NCBI GenBank assembly: GCA_021204865.1
Contig: JAJPYQ010000021.1
Location: 13,226 to 61,330 of the forward strand
DNA: 48,105 nucleotides
From: Prevotellaceae bacterium
GTDB taxonomy: Bacteria; Bacteroidota; Bacteroidia; Bacteroidales; Bacteroidaceae
Direction of reading: 5' to 3'
Below are positions 6,826-16,434 of this stretch, piece after piece (within the stretch, counting starts at the first letter, position 1; every line of letters starts with the position of its first letter). Both the position numbers and the translations under genes were made by a program. A model generated the notes under the pieces. That model was not told where the DNA came from. It searched no databases and saw only the letters and a program-made list of their open reading frames with translations.

Positions 6826-9309
6826 ATGGAAGACGCTGAAGACAGGATAATAAGGGTAGACATAGAGCAGGAGATGCGCAAGAGCTACATCGACTACAGC
6901 ATGTCCGTAATCGTGGCGAGAGCTCTGCCCGACGCCCGCGACGGCCTCAAGCCAGTGCACCGGCGCATACTCTTCGGTATGCGCGAGCTGGGCAACACGC
7001 ACGGCAAGCCCTACAAGAAGAGCGCGCGCACGGTGGGCGACGTGCTGGGCAAGTACCACCCGCACGGGGACTCGTCGGTGTACGGGGCGCTGGTCAGGAT
7101 GGCGCAGGAGTGGAACATGCGCTACACGCTGGTCGACGGGCAGGGCAACTTCGGCAGCGTCGACGGCGACAGCCCGGCTGCCATGCGCTACACCGAGGCA
7201 CGCCTCAGCCTGTTCGGCGAGGCTATGATGCAGGACTTGGAGAAGGACACCGTCGATATGGTCAACAACTTCGACGACAGCCTTCAGGAGCCCTCCGTGC
7301 TCCCCTCCACCATTCCCCACCTGCTGGTGAACGGAGCCACGGGCATAGCCGTGGGGATGGCCACCAACATCCCGACGCACAACCTCGGGGAGGTGGTGGA
7401 CGCATGCGTCGCCTTCATAGACAACCCCCAGCTCTCGAGCCTCGACCTTATGCAATGGGTCAAGGGCCCCGACTTCCCCACGGGGGCGTACATAATGGGC
7501 CTGCAAGGCATACGGGACGCCTACGAGACGGGACGGGGGCGCATAGTGATGCGAGCCAAGGGCGACGTTGAGCAGGACGGGCAGCACCAGCGCCTCGTCT
7601 TCACCGAGATACCCTACGGGGTGAACAAGGCGGAGCTCATTCGCTACATCGCTCAGCTGGTGAACGACAAGAAGATAGAGGGCATCTCGGGCATCAACGA
7701 CGAGAGCGACAAGGAGGGAATGCGCATAGTCATAGAGGTGAAGAGGGACGCTAACGCCCGAGTGGTGATGAACAAGCTCTTCAAGATGACCCCCCTTCAG
7801 GCTAACTTCAGCGTCAACAGCATCGCCCTCGTCAAAGGCCGCCCGAAGCTGCTCACCCTGAGGGACTGCATAGCCTGCTTCGTGGAGCACAGGCAGGACG
7901 TGGTGACACGTCGCACACGCTTCGACCTGCGCAAGGCAGAGGAAAGGGCGCACATACTGGAGGGACTGATAACCGCCTCGGACAACATAGACGAGGTGGT
8001 GCACCTCATAAGGGCAAGCAAGACCCCCCAGGAGGCGCAGCGCAACCTTGAGCAACGCTTCAGCCTCGACGAGCCGCAGTCGAAGGCAATAGTGGACATG
8101 CGCCTCGCACAGCTGACGGGACTTAGGCAGGAAGACCTACACAACGAGTACGCCGACCTCGAGCAGAAGATAAGCTACTACCGACAGATACTAAGCGACG
8201 AGGCACTGCTCAAGAAGGTCATCAAGGACGAGCTGCTGGAGAAGAAGGAACAGTTCGCAGACCCGAGGCGTACCGTCATACGCCCCGCCGCCGACGAGTT
8301 CAACGCCGAGGACTTCTACGCCGACGACGAGGTGGTCATAACCATAAGCCATAGGGGATACATCAAGCGCACCGCCTTGCAGGAGTTCCGCACGCAGGAG
8401 AGGGGAGGCATAGGGCAGAAGGGCTCAAGCACAAGGGACGACGACTTCATCGAGTACATCCACCTGGCGACAATGCACAACACGATGCTCTTCTTCACCC
8501 AGAACGGGAAGTGCTACTGGCTCAAGGTCTACGACATCCCCGAAGGGGCGAAGAACACCAAGGGCAGGGCAATACAGAACCTGCTCAACGTGGACGGGGA
8601 CGACAAGGTGAACGCCTGCCTCTGCATACGCAAGCTCTCCGACCCCGACTTCTGCAAGAGCCACTACGTGATGTTCTGCACGAAGGAGGGGCTCGTCAAG
8701 AAGACGTGCCTCGAGGACTACAGCCGCCCAAGGCAGAGCGGCATCATCGCCGTCAACATCAACGAGGGAGACCGACTGATAAGCGCCCAGCTCACCAACG
8801 GCACAGACGAGATAGTGATAGCGAACCGCAACGGAAGGGCGATACACTTCACGGAGGACTGCGTAAGGCAGATGGGAAGAGCCTCGTCAGGTGTGGTGAC
8901 TATGAAGCTTGACGGCGACGGCGACGAGGTGGTGGGAATGGTGGTGGTGAACGACCCCCTGCACGACAACATCGTGTGCGTCAGCGAGAAGGGCTTCGGC
9001 AAGCGTAGCCTCGCTTGTGACTATCGTGTGACCGGCCGCAGGGCGAAGGGCGTGAAGACCCTCGACGTTACCCCAAGGACGGGGAAGCTCGTGACCATCC
9101 GCACCATAGACGACAGCCAAGACCTGATGATAATCAACAAGAGCGGCGTGACCATACGCCTGCACGCTGACACCATACGCCTCACGGGAAGGGTGGCGCA
9201 GGGCGTGAAGCTCATCGACATAGAGAAGAGGGGAGACGTGATAAGCAGTGTCTGCGTCGTGCCCCGCGAGGACGAAGAGACAGTGGACGACAACCAAGAC
9301 CATAACTAA
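6826..9309 (+). CDS. gyrA: DNA gyrase subunit A
   Basis: GyrA is the breakage-reunion subunit of DNA gyrase, the type II topoisomerase that introduces negative supercoils. The 827-residue protein has an N-terminal winged-helix/tower domain with catalytic Tyr122 in AAMRYTEAR, and the quinolone-determining stretch [17 protein letters not shown]. Ser83 is present, but the position equivalent to E. coli Asp87 is Gly87. A C-terminal six-bladed beta-pinwheel begins near residue 510, with the GyrA box as QERGGIG (canonical QRRGGKG). The C-terminus is acidic ([11 protein letters not shown]). The start follows a promoter at 6789. A TPR gene follows 15 bases downstream, probably in the same transcript. 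Confidence 0.98.
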   Translation: MEDAEDRIIRVDIEQEMRKSYIDYSMSVIVARALPDARDGLKPVHRRILFGMRELGNTHGKPYKKSARTVGDVLGKYHPHGDSSVYGALVRMAQEWNMRYTLVDGQGNFGSVDGDSPAAMRYTEARLSLFGEAMMQDLEKDTVDMVNNFDDSLQEPSVLPSTIPHLLVNGATGIAVGMATNIPTHNLGEVVDACVAFIDNPQLSSLDLMQWVKGPDFPTGAYIMGLQGIRDAYETGRGRIVMRAKGDVEQDGQHQRLVFTEIPYGVNKAELIRYIAQLVNDKKIEGISGINDESDKEGMRIVIEVKRDANARVVMNKLFKMTPLQANFSVNSIALVKGRPKLLTLRDCIACFVEHRQDVVTRRTRFDLRKAEERAHILEGLITASDNIDEVVHLIRASKTPQEAQRNLEQRFSLDEPQSKAIVDMRLAQLTGLRQEDLHNEYADLEQKISYYRQILSDEALLKKVIKDELLEKKEQFADPRRTVIRPAADEFNAEDFYADDEVVITISHRGYIKRTALQEFRTQERGGIGQKGSSTRDDDFIEYIHLATMHNTMLFFTQNGKCYWLKVYDIPEGAKNTKGRAIQNLLNVDGDDKVNACLCIRKLSDPDFCKSHYVMFCTKEGLVKKTCLEDYSRPRQSGIIAVNINEGDRLISAQLTNGTDEIVIANRNGRAIHFTEDCVRQMGRASSGVVTMKLDGDGDEVVGMVVVNDPLHDNIVCVSEKGFGKRSLACDYRVTGRRAKGVKTLDVTPRTGKLVTIRTIDDSQDLMIINKSGVTIRLHADTIRLTGRVAQGVKLIDIEKRGDVISSVCVVPREDEETVDDNQDHN

Positions 9310-9324
9310 TACTACACTTACGCT

Positions 9325-10704
9325 ATGAAACGAGTTCTATTATCAATCGTGATGCTGACCCTCGTAGGCTCGGCATTCGCACAGACCCCCGAGGAGAAGG
9401 CTGCCCTCAAGGCTGCCCAGAAGGAAGCCAAGGCGCAGATGTCAAAGGGCATCGCCCTAAGGGACGAGGTGAACACTCTCTACAACGAGATCCAGGCGGA
9501 GCAGGAGAAGGGAGAGAAGGCTAAGCAAGGCCTCATTGAGGCTAACCAGCAGAAGATAAGCGAGAAGTCGCAGGAGGCGCAGGAGCTGCTGCTCACCGCC
9601 CTCCACAGCGGCAACATCGAGGAGAAGAAGCTCTTTGAGCTGTGCAACGCCCTCGACTTCGTGAGCAGCCAGCTGCTTAACCCCGAGCTGGAGAAGGCGT
9701 CGCAGCACGAGGACTTCGACACGCTGCTCTTCGCCAAGTCGGTGGACGGCGTGTGCCAAGGCTGCTACGGAGTGCTCCAGTACGGCAACCCCAAGGACGA
9801 GACGCAGAAGGTGACCATCGCCAACGACCAGCTGAAGATGCCCAAGCTGATGATCTACTACGCCTACCTCAGCATGTTCTACATCGAGACGAAGAACATA
9901 GACGGAGCGGCGGCTGCGCTCGACAAGTACGCCAGCTTCGCCTCCGACTACCCCCTCGTGGCTGACGACGACGCTGTGGTCAACCCGCAGTACCCCGTGA
10001 GCCAGTTCGCCTTCAACCTCTACTACACGGCTTACGAGATGAAGGACTTGGAGAACTGCGAGCGGTACTACCGCCAAGCCCTCGAGTACGACGACCCCGA
10101 GAGCCACAACTTCGTCATCAGCAGCCGCCCGCAGCTCTACAAGGACCTTGGCGACACCATCAGGTGGAAGGCTGCCCTTGAGGACATGGCGCACGACTAC
10201 GCGGGCGAGGAGGCAGGCGAGACAGCTATGCAGAACCTGCTCTCCATAGCAGGAGGGCAAGGCACGGAGGCTATGACGGCAGAGGCCGACCGCCTTCTCT
10301 CCTTGTACCCCGAGAGCAAGGTGGCTAACTACGGCAAGGGCTACAGCCTCTTCGCACAGGAGAAGTACGAGGAGGCGCTGGCGTACTTCCAGAAGTCGGT
10401 GGAGATAGACCCCGAGTACATCGAGGGTAACTTTATGGCTGGCATGACGCTCTACCGCCATGCGCTGGAGAACTACTACCAGTACATCGACTCGAAGAAG
10501 TACAAGACGGACGCAGAGATGCAGGAGGCCGAGGAGAAGTACGTCAAGTCGTACTTCCGCCAGGCTAAGGACTACTTCGAGACCTGCCGCGCCCTCGAGC
10601 CCGACAAGATAGACGACTGGGCGGGACCGCTTCAGAACATCTACAAGAACCTCGACGAGACCGAGAAGGCAGCCGAGATGGACGCTCTGCTCAAGGGCGC
10701 ATAA
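9325..10704 (+). CDS. Secreted tetratricopeptide-repeat protein
   Basis: This 459-residue protein has a clear signal peptide (MKRVLLSIVMLTLVGSAFAQ, cleavage after FAQ or AFA) and is probably periplasmic. After a Lys/Glu/Ala-rich, coiled-coil-prone N-terminal part (about 22-90) come helical repeats. The best TPR lies near residues 330-365 (GYSLFAQEKYEEALAYFQKSVEIDPEY), and another precedes it around 225-250 (YYTAYEMKDLENCERYYRQALEYDDP). Bacteroidetes often carry a TPR gene just after gyrA. The precise role is unknown; TPRs suggest protein-protein binding. A strong hairpin terminator follows at 10728. Confidence 0.85.
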   Translation: MKRVLLSIVMLTLVGSAFAQTPEEKAALKAAQKEAKAQMSKGIALRDEVNTLYNEIQAEQEKGEKAKQGLIEANQQKISEKSQEAQELLLTALHSGNIEEKKLFELCNALDFVSSQLLNPELEKASQHEDFDTLLFAKSVDGVCQGCYGVLQYGNPKDETQKVTIANDQLKMPKLMIYYAYLSMFYIETKNIDGAAAALDKYASFASDYPLVADDDAVVNPQYPVSQFAFNLYYTAYEMKDLENCERYYRQALEYDDPESHNFVISSRPQLYKDLGDTIRWKAALEDMAHDYAGEEAGETAMQNLLSIAGGQGTEAMTAEADRLLSLYPESKVANYGKGYSLFAQEKYEEALAYFQKSVEIDPEYIEGNFMAGMTLYRHALENYYQYIDSKKYKTDAEMQEAEEKYVKSYFRQAKDYFETCRALEPDKIDDWAGPLQNIYKNLDETEKAAEMDALLKGA

Positions 10705-10727
10705 CGCCTCGCTTGCCCTATGCATAA

Positions 10728-10769
10728 CCCCTCCCCTCCCCACAGCTTGAGAGAGGAGGGGGCTTTATT
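10728..10769 (+). terminator. Rho-independent terminator after gyrA-TPR operon
   Basis: The stem CCCCTCCCCTC (10728-10738) pairs with GAGAGGAGGGG (10751-10761) with one C-A mismatch and a 12-base loop. It is followed by GGCTTTATT. It lies 24 bases after the TPR stop codon. Confidence 0.75.
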
Positions 10770-10840
10770 CGCTCGTCAACTCCGCGGCAACCCATAGCCT
10801 TATATGCCTACAGTCACAGCAACCTTTAGTGCATCAAACT

Positions 10841-11024
10841 CGTTCGACGAACGTTTTGGAACTGGTCCGTCGGAGGGCTTGGAACCGGTCCGTCGGAGGG
10901 CTTGGAACCGGTCCGTCGGAGGGCTTGGAATCGGTCCGTCGGACCTTTTGGAATCGGTCCGTCGGAGGGTTTGGAATCGGTCCGTCGGACCTTTTGGAAT
11001 CGGTCCGTCGGACCTTTTCCAACT
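10841..11024. repeat. Array B: 23-base dyad tandem repeat, 8 units
   Basis: Units start at 10841, 10864, 10887, 10910, 10933, 10956, 10979 and 11002, all exactly 23 bases apart. The perfect form is a 13-base dyad GGTCCGTCGGACC (six-base arms around a single T) plus the 10-base tail TTTTGGAATC; others carry GGTCCGTCGGAGG. The first unit (10841-10863) keeps the tail (TTTTGGAACT) but has a different dyad, CGTTCGACGAACG, which is again perfectly self-complementary. The family is shared with array A in inverse orientation. Confidence 0.92.
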
Positions 11025-11055
11025 CGTCCAATGAAGCCATATTAGCCCCTCCGCA

Positions 11056-12279
11056 ATGATGAGACGCTGCCTCCTCTTGCTCCTGCTGCTGCTCCCCGCC
11101 GTCGCCCGAGCCGACGACCCGCTTAAGCTGCGGTCGCTCATGAGAGACGCGCGGACTGCCCTTAAGTCAGCCTCCGGCCAGACCGACGCTGAGCAGGGGC
11201 TGTTGGCTGTGGCGGACAGCAGCCTCGTCGCCGACGGGCAGAGGGCGGAGATATACTACCTCTGCGCCAGGCTGGAGCTTAGCCGGAACGACGCGGAGAA
11301 CCTACGGCTCTACCTGGGGCAAGAGTACGACACCCTGGCCTTCTTCCAGACTATCCTCAGGATGCACCAGTACCTGCTCCGCTCGGACAGCGCCGCCCTT
11401 AAGAACCCGCACGCCAAGAAGAGCCGCAGCCTGCTCCTGAGGCACAGGATGAACCTGCTCGCCGGAGGCAAGTACCTGCTCTCGAAGGAAGAGTACAGCG
11501 AAGCCTTCCCCTACCTTGACATGTACCTGCGCGTGCCCGAGGAGCGGCTCATGGCTAAGGACGACTACCTCAGGGAGGACACGCTGCTGCCCAAGGTCTC
11601 GTTCTGGGCTACGATGGCGGCCTATAACTCCGACAACCCCCGAGGCGTGCTCCGTCACATAGACCTCGCCATAGAGGGGGCGACGGAGGCACAGCGGGCG
11701 TCGCTCTGGGAGTGCAAGACGAACTGCTACCTCGCCCTCGGGGACTCCAGCGCCTGGCTCACGACGCTGCTCTATGGAGTGAGGAACTACCCAAGGCACG
11801 ACTACTTCTACCTCCACCTCGTGGACTACTACAACGGCAAGGGCTTCTTCGAGCGGGGACTGCTCATGAGCGACAGCCTCCTGCACGTGGTGGGAGAGAG
11901 GAGCATCTACTGGTTCGGCAAGAGCCAGATGTACCTCGGGATGGCTGACTACGACGGCTGCATCGAGGCGGCGGACAACGTGATAGCCCTCGACACCACC
12001 TTCACCGACGCCTACTACGACAAGGGCATAGCCTTCCTGAACAAAGCCGTCCTCTTCAGCCGCACGATGGACACGGACATCCGCAGCGCCACGGGCAAGC
12101 AGGACTGGGTGAGACTGCGAGGGCTCTACCAGTTCGCCCGCGAGCCTCTGGAACGGGTGCGGGAGCTCGCCCCCGACGACAAGCAGAAGTGGGCAAGGCC
12201 GCTCTACACCATCTACCTCAACCTTAACCTTGGAGATGAGTTCGCTGAAATGGAGAGGATACTGGGCGACGAGCAGTAA
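11056..12279 (+). CDS. Exported TPR-like protein, first gene of the sensor-kinase operon
   Basis: This 407-residue protein has a long hydrophobic signal peptide (MMRRCLLLLLLLLPAVARAD). The start could be either of two adjacent ATGs, 11056 or 11059. The mature part is alpha-helical with TPR-like repeats, for example SLLHVVGERSIYWFGKSQMYLGMADYDGCIEAADNVIALD and the following TFTDAYYDKGIAFLNKAVL (about residues 265-330), ending in a conserved-looking REPLERVRELAPDDKQKWARPLYTIY. The domain style resembles the TPR protein at 9325, so the two may be distant paralogues. The 3' end overlaps the sensor kinase gene by 44 bases, implying coupled expression. It may be a periplasmic partner of the kinase, but that is inference. 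Confidence 0.82.
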   Translation: MMRRCLLLLLLLLPAVARADDPLKLRSLMRDARTALKSASGQTDAEQGLLAVADSSLVADGQRAEIYYLCARLELSRNDAENLRLYLGQEYDTLAFFQTILRMHQYLLRSDSAALKNPHAKKSRSLLLRHRMNLLAGGKYLLSKEEYSEAFPYLDMYLRVPEERLMAKDDYLREDTLLPKVSFWATMAAYNSDNPRGVLRHIDLAIEGATEAQRASLWECKTNCYLALGDSSAWLTTLLYGVRNYPRHDYFYLHLVDYYNGKGFFERGLLMSDSLLHVVGERSIYWFGKSQMYLGMADYDGCIEAADNVIALDTTFTDAYYDKGIAFLNKAVLFSRTMDTDIRSATGKQDWVRLRGLYQFAREPLERVRELAPDDKQKWARPLYTIYLNLNLGDEFAEMERILGDEQ

Positions 12280-15200
12280 GGCGTTGGCCAGCGCTCTCGT
12301 TATCCTATCCTGCTGCCTCGCCCTGACGGCTTGCTCGAGGGGAGGAGGGGCTGACGGGCGGCAGGCTATTGACACGCTTAACCAAAGGGCGTACGCCTTC
12401 CGCTACCGCGACGTGGACTCCCTCACACGCCTCTCCCAAGAGGCACTGAGCCTTGCGGGAGGCTACGACGAGTTCGCACTGCTCAACCTCTCCTACGCCG
12501 CCTACCAAAGGATGGACTTCCAAGGCGTGGACAGCCTGCTCGATGCCCTGACCGAGCAGAGCCACAACCAAGTAGCCCTGCTCTCGGCAGACGTTATGCG
12601 GATGAAGGCGGCACAGAGGATTAACGACGGCATCGGCTTCTACAGCGCCCGACGCTCCGCCCTGAAGCGCATGGCGAGGATAGAGGAGGAGCGCACCGAC
12701 CTCAGCGAGCGGGACGAGCGGCTCTACCTATGGGCAACGAGCGAGTTCAACATCATCCTCTCCACCTACTACTTCTACCAAGAGAACGACTCCCTCGCAA
12801 GGCAGGCGATAGAGGAAGTAAGGAGGATGAACCTCTCGCAGAAAGACCTGGCGCAGTGGATATACTATAACTATATGGTAGGCTCGGGCGGCCTGACCAA
12901 GGACAGCGACCCGAGGAAGGTGACCCTCTCGGAGTTCGACCACCTCATCATCGCCTACTCCTTCGCCCGACGCCTCCAGTACATCTACTTCGAGGCTAAC
13001 GCCCTTCAGTCGCTCTCACAGCTCTATGAGCATAACCGAGACCTCATAGAGCAGAACCGCCACGACGACTATAAGATGCTGGAGGCGCTGAACATGAGCT
13101 GGGCGGACGACGACCTCGCCCTCGCAATGATAGAGCACACGATATACCTCTTCAAGACGTACGGCGACCTCTTCCAGACCGCTTGCGCTTACCGCACGGA
13201 GGGGGAGCTGTTCTTCGGCAGAGGCGAGTACGAGCGTAGCATCGAAAGCTACGGGAACGCCCTGCACTGCGTCAACCTTCACCATCAGCGGTACTACACG
13301 GCTGCCGATACCCTCGTGCTGCTCGACACGCTTAGGGCGCAAGAGAGCAGGGAGGTGCAGTGGCTCTTAAGCCCCGACGTGCAGACCGTGCCTGAGTGGA
13401 TAGCACGCATTAGGCAGCAGCTTAGCCTCGCCTACAGTGCGGTGGGCGACAAGCGAGCGAGCGACTACAACCGCAACGCTTACCTCGACATCCTGCAATA
13501 CACTAACCAGAACGCTGAGCTGCGGGAGCGCAACCAACAGCTCGCCAAGGAGGCGCGTGCCGTCTGGCTACGCCTTGCCGCCGCCATCGTGGTACTGTTG
13601 CTCATATTCGTCGTCTCCCTTGCTTATCGCCGTAAGCTTAAGCGAAGGAACACTGACCTTACCCTGAAGCTGCGGAGGCTCGAGAGCGGAGACGACGTGC
13701 CGCCTGACCTTGCCAAGCTCGACGAGGAGAGCGAGCGGCTTGAGGAACAGCTGCAAGTGAGCCGCCGCAACCTTCGCTCCAACAAGGAGCGCAACGTGGA
13801 GAACAGGGCGAAGGTGTCGCTGGTGCGTGCCGTGATGCCTTATCTCGACCGAGTGGGGGGCGAGGTGACGAGGATGAGGCGCAAAGGGCAACCGACGGAG
13901 TTCAGCAAGCAGTACATAGTGGAGCTGGCGGCAGAGATAGAGAGGCTCAACGACGTGCTGACGCAGTGGATTAAGATACAGAAGGGCGACCTCGCCCTGC
14001 ACATCACCACCGTGTCGCTCAGGAGGCTCTTCGACATAGTGGCAGAGGGTCGCTACGCCTTCGAGCAAAAGGGCTTGACCCTGCTTGTGGAGGACACAGA
14101 GGCGAAGGTTAAGGCGGATGAGGCTCTCACGCTGTTCATGATTAACACCTTAGCGGACAACGCCCGAAAGTTCACGCCAGAAGGCGGTACGGTAACGCTG
14201 AGGGCGGAGGAGACAGACGCAGGCTTCGTTGAGATTCAGGTGTGCGACACTGGGCAAGGTCTGACTGAGGAGCAGGCAGAGGCTGTTAACCGAGGCGACT
14301 TGTATGTGCAGCTTAGCGGCAAAGGTCACGGCTTCGGCCTGCTCAACTGCCACAGTATCGTGGAGAAGTACCGCAAGCACTCGTCGCTGTTCGGCTGCTG
14401 CCTGTTTGGGGTGATGAGTAAGGAAGGGAAGGGCAGCACGTTCTTCTTCCGCCTCCCACGTGTCTTGTCGCTGCTCCTCCTTTGCCTCACAACGGCTTTC
14501 GCTACAGCCCAAAGTGCGCAAGAACTCTACGACTCCGTCTATCAGTGCAACATCGAGGGGCGTTACGCCGACGCTCTTCGCTTTGGCGGCGAGGCACTGA
14601 GAAAGATAGACGGGCAAATGGAGCTTTTCGCACCGACTTCCGACAACATCCCCCGCGAGATCTCCGCATATCTGCACGGCGAGGATATGGATTTCAGCCT
14701 GATAATGGGCTTGCGCAACGAGCTCGCTCTCACCGCCCTTGCCCTGAATGACTGGAGGCTCTACAGCTACAACAACCGCATCTTCACACAGTTGCAGAAG
14801 TACGCTAACCAAGACAAGACGCTCCCCATATATTGCGAGCGGCTCGAGGCTTTCCGCCACACGGGTCGCCTGCTGCTTTTCCTCATAATCCTGTTCTCCA
14901 TCGTCGCCCTCTTCCTTATATATAGGCTCTTCATCGGCAGCCAAATCGTGGGAGAGAAGACGCTGGAGCAACGGATAAACAGCTTCCTCGAGGAGCTTCG
15001 ACGGAAGAAGACGGCACACATAGCGGGACTGCGGGACAAGCTCTCCAAGAGCCAGTACGAGGAGAGGCGCATCTACGTGCAGAACCAGATACTCGACAAC
15101 TGCCTCTCCGCCATCAAGCACGAGTCGATGTACTACCCCTCCCGCATTCGCCTGCTTGCCGAGGGCTTGGAGACACGGCAGGACATCGAGCGGCTGGAGG

Positions 15201-15733
15201 AGATGGCAAACTACTATCGCCACGTCTACGGCATCCTCTGCTCGCAGGCGGACGACCAACTGGAGCAGCCCACATTCAAGCGTCAAGGCATATCTGTGCG
15301 CAGGCTCTTCGGCATTATGGCTGAGACCCATGACCGCCTTAGGAAGCGTGGCATAACGGCAGAGATGGACTTGCAGGAGATAGATGCGGCTGTGGTGGGC
15401 GACGAGACACTGCTCGCCCTCTTCTTCGACAATGTCTTAAGACAGATGGCGGAGGGTGCGCAGACCTTAAGCGTGAGAGCAAGGGAGCTTGGGCGCTTCG
15501 TTGAGTTGACTGTGCTGAACCCCTCTGCCTCGCCCACGGAACAAGAGCTTGTCGAGCTGTTCTCCCCCACGACGGGGCGGGTGGAGATGCTTGTGGCGAA
15601 GCAAATAATAAGAGAACACGACACGTATAGCGGCAATCCGGGGCTTCGTCTCTTCGCGAGACGGCAGGACGGCGGCTACATCATAGGTTTCACATTGCTA
15701 AAGAAGGAGGGAGTATGGACACATTCAGAGTGA
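12236..15733 (+). CDS. Two-module sensor kinase (DUF5112/DUF5113-like), lipoprotein N-terminus
   Basis: This 1165-residue protein appears to contain two sensor-kinase halves in tandem. Half 1 has a lipobox (LALTAC, Cys33), a TPR-rich periplasmic domain to about 440, a membrane helix (about 442-464) and a coiled coil. It then has a DHp-like segment (about 522-600) with no H-box His, and an intact HATPase with N box NTLADNARKFTPEGG (about 636), CDTGQGL and GKGHGFGLLN. Half 2 starts with a hydrophobic segment (about 742-758), followed by a TPR-like domain, a membrane helix (about 875-901) and a helical segment. That segment carries KHESMYYPSRI, with His962 in an H-box-like setting, and it is followed by a degenerate ATPase with no glycine-rich lid. 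Proteins of this general kind occur in Bacteroides. The start ATG lies inside the upstream gene; a TTG two codons earlier is possible. It overlaps its response regulator gene by 19 bases. Confidence 0.85.
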   Translation: MSSLKWRGYWATSSKALASALVILSCCLALTACSRGGGADGRQAIDTLNQRAYAFRYRDVDSLTRLSQEALSLAGGYDEFALLNLSYAAYQRMDFQGVDSLLDALTEQSHNQVALLSADVMRMKAAQRINDGIGFYSARRSALKRMARIEEERTDLSERDERLYLWATSEFNIILSTYYFYQENDSLARQAIEEVRRMNLSQKDLAQWIYYNYMVGSGGLTKDSDPRKVTLSEFDHLIIAYSFARRLQYIYFEANALQSLSQLYEHNRDLIEQNRHDDYKMLEALNMSWADDDLALAMIEHTIYLFKTYGDLFQTACAYRTEGELFFGRGEYERSIESYGNALHCVNLHHQRYYTAADTLVLLDTLRAQESREVQWLLSPDVQTVPEWIARIRQQLSLAYSAVGDKRASDYNRNAYLDILQYTNQNAELRERNQQLAKEARAVWLRLAAAIVVLLLIFVVSLAYRRKLKRRNTDLTLKLRRLESGDDVPPDLAKLDEESERLEEQLQVSRRNLRSNKERNVENRAKVSLVRAVMPYLDRVGGEVTRMRRKGQPTEFSKQYIVELAAEIERLNDVLTQWIKIQKGDLALHITTVSLRRLFDIVAEGRYAFEQKGLTLLVEDTEAKVKADEALTLFMINTLADNARKFTPEGGTVTLRAEETDAGFVEIQVCDTGQGLTEEQAEAVNRGDLYVQLSGKGHGFGLLNCHSIVEKYRKHSSLFGCCLFGVMSKEGKGSTFFFRLPRVLSLLLLCLTTAFATAQSAQELYDSVYQCNIEGRYADALRFGGEALRKIDGQMELFAPTSDNIPREISAYLHGEDMDFSLIMGLRNELALTALALNDWRLYSYNNRIFTQLQKYANQDKTLPIYCERLEAFRHTGRLLLFLIILFSIVALFLIYRLFIGSQIVGEKTLEQRINSFLEELRRKKTAHIAGLRDKLSKSQYEERRIYVQNQILDNCLSAIKHESMYYPSRIRLLAEGLETRQDIERLEEMANYYRHVYGILCSQADDQLEQPTFKRQGISVRRLFGIMAETHDRLRKRGITAEMDLQEIDAAVVGDETLLALFFDNVLRQMAEGAQTLSVRARELGRFVELTVLNPSASPTEQELVELFSPTTGRVEMLVAKQIIREHDTYSGNPGLRLFARRQDGGYIIGFTLLKKEGVWTHSE

Positions 15734-16434
15734 TAATCGTGGAGGACGTTAAGCTTGAGCTCAAGGGAACGGAGGAGATATTCCGCTCGGAGATACCCGA
15801 GGCTAAGATTATCGGGACGGCGAAGAACGAGAGTGAGGTGTGGAAGCTCTTCCGCATCGAGGCGCCAGACCTGCTGCTGCTCGACCTTGGGCTGGGCGGC
15901 AGCACGATGGTGGGTGTGGAGATATGCCGGCAGGTTCGCATACGCTATCCCCAGACCCACGTGCTGATATTCACTGGCGAGGTTCTTAACGAGCGGCTGT
16001 GGGTTGAGGTTCTTAACGCTGGAGCTGACGGGATAATCCTGAAGACGGGCGAGCTGCTGACCCGCGACGATGTGATGCTTGTTATGAAGGGACGAAGGCT
16101 GGTGTTCAACGAGCCTATCCTTGAGGCTATCGTGGCTCGCTTCAAGAAGTCAGTGTCGGCAGAGATACAGAAGAACGATGCCCTCATCAACTACGACATT
16201 GACGAGTACGACGAGCGCTATCTGCGCCATCTTGCCCTCGGCTACACGAAGGATATGATAGCGCAGCTGCGTGATATGCCATTTGGCACTAAGAGCCTCG
16301 AGAAGCGTCAGGCTGACCTTGTGAGCCGCCTCTTCCCAGAGAGCGAAAGGACTGGCGTTAATGCCACGAAGCTCGTGGTGAAAGCCCTTCAGCTGCATAT
16401 CCTCGACCTCGACAACCTTTATCCTGATGACTAA
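15715..16434 (+). CDS. Response regulator with REC domain and LuxR-like C-terminus
   Basis: This 239-residue protein is the likely partner of the preceding kinase. The receiver domain (about 5-125) has the acidic pair Glu10/Asp11, phosphoacceptor Asp57 in LLLLDLGLGG, Thr87 in IFTGE and Lys110 in IILKTGE, so it looks competent for phosphorylation. The C-terminal part (about 160-210: RYLRHLALGYTKDMIAQLRD, then SLEKRQADLVSRLF) resembles a diverged LuxR/NarL helix-turn-helix, with the LA-GY-KDIA pattern of helices 1-2. DNA binding is therefore probable but not certain. The gene overlaps the kinase by 19 bases and the next gene by 8. Confidence 0.88.
   Translation: MDTFRVIIVEDVKLELKGTEEIFRSEIPEAKIIGTAKNESEVWKLFRIEAPDLLLLDLGLGGSTMVGVEICRQVRIRYPQTHVLIFTGEVLNERLWVEVLNAGADGIILKTGELLTRDDVMLVMKGRRLVFNEPILEAIVARFKKSVSAEIQKNDALINYDIDEYDERYLRHLALGYTKDMIAQLRDMPFGTKSLEKRQADLVSRLFPESERTGVNATKLVVKALQLHILDLDNLYPDD

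Larger units (their letters stand above)
10705..11055. other. Intergenic region with terminator and array B
   Basis: This 351-base gap has no plausible gene; reading frames through the repeats are low-complexity products of the 23-base period. It holds the terminator at 10728-10769, a CCGCGG site at 10781 resembling those beside other arrays, and array B (10841-11024). The TPR gene starting at 11056 follows. I found no clear promoter for that gene. Confidence 0.8.

Noticed and set aside
6799..8055. 418-codon open frame antisense to gyrA
   Set aside because: It is a by-product of high GC and strong codon bias; the translation is rich in His/Val/Leu with no domain, and gyrA on the other strand is unmistakable. 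Similar long antisense frames over serS, the NfnAB-like gene, pyrG and the C69 peptidase were rejected for the same reason.
10841..11024. CRISPR array
   Set aside because: The units are contiguous 23-base repeats with no unique spacers of constant length, and there are no cas genes in the window. The same holds for the other arrays.
10804..11141. Short open reading frames through array B on both strands
   Set aside because: Because 23 is not a multiple of three, the repeats are read in all three frames, giving repetitive Arg/Ser/Pro/Gly-rich products with no start context or homology.
14400..14520. Fusion of two separate genes by a lost stop codon in the sensor kinase
   Set aside because: The second half begins with a signal-like segment and could once have been separate, but the frame is open without any sign of frameshift and tandem two-module kinases of this type occur in Bacteroides. 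I treat it as a native fusion.
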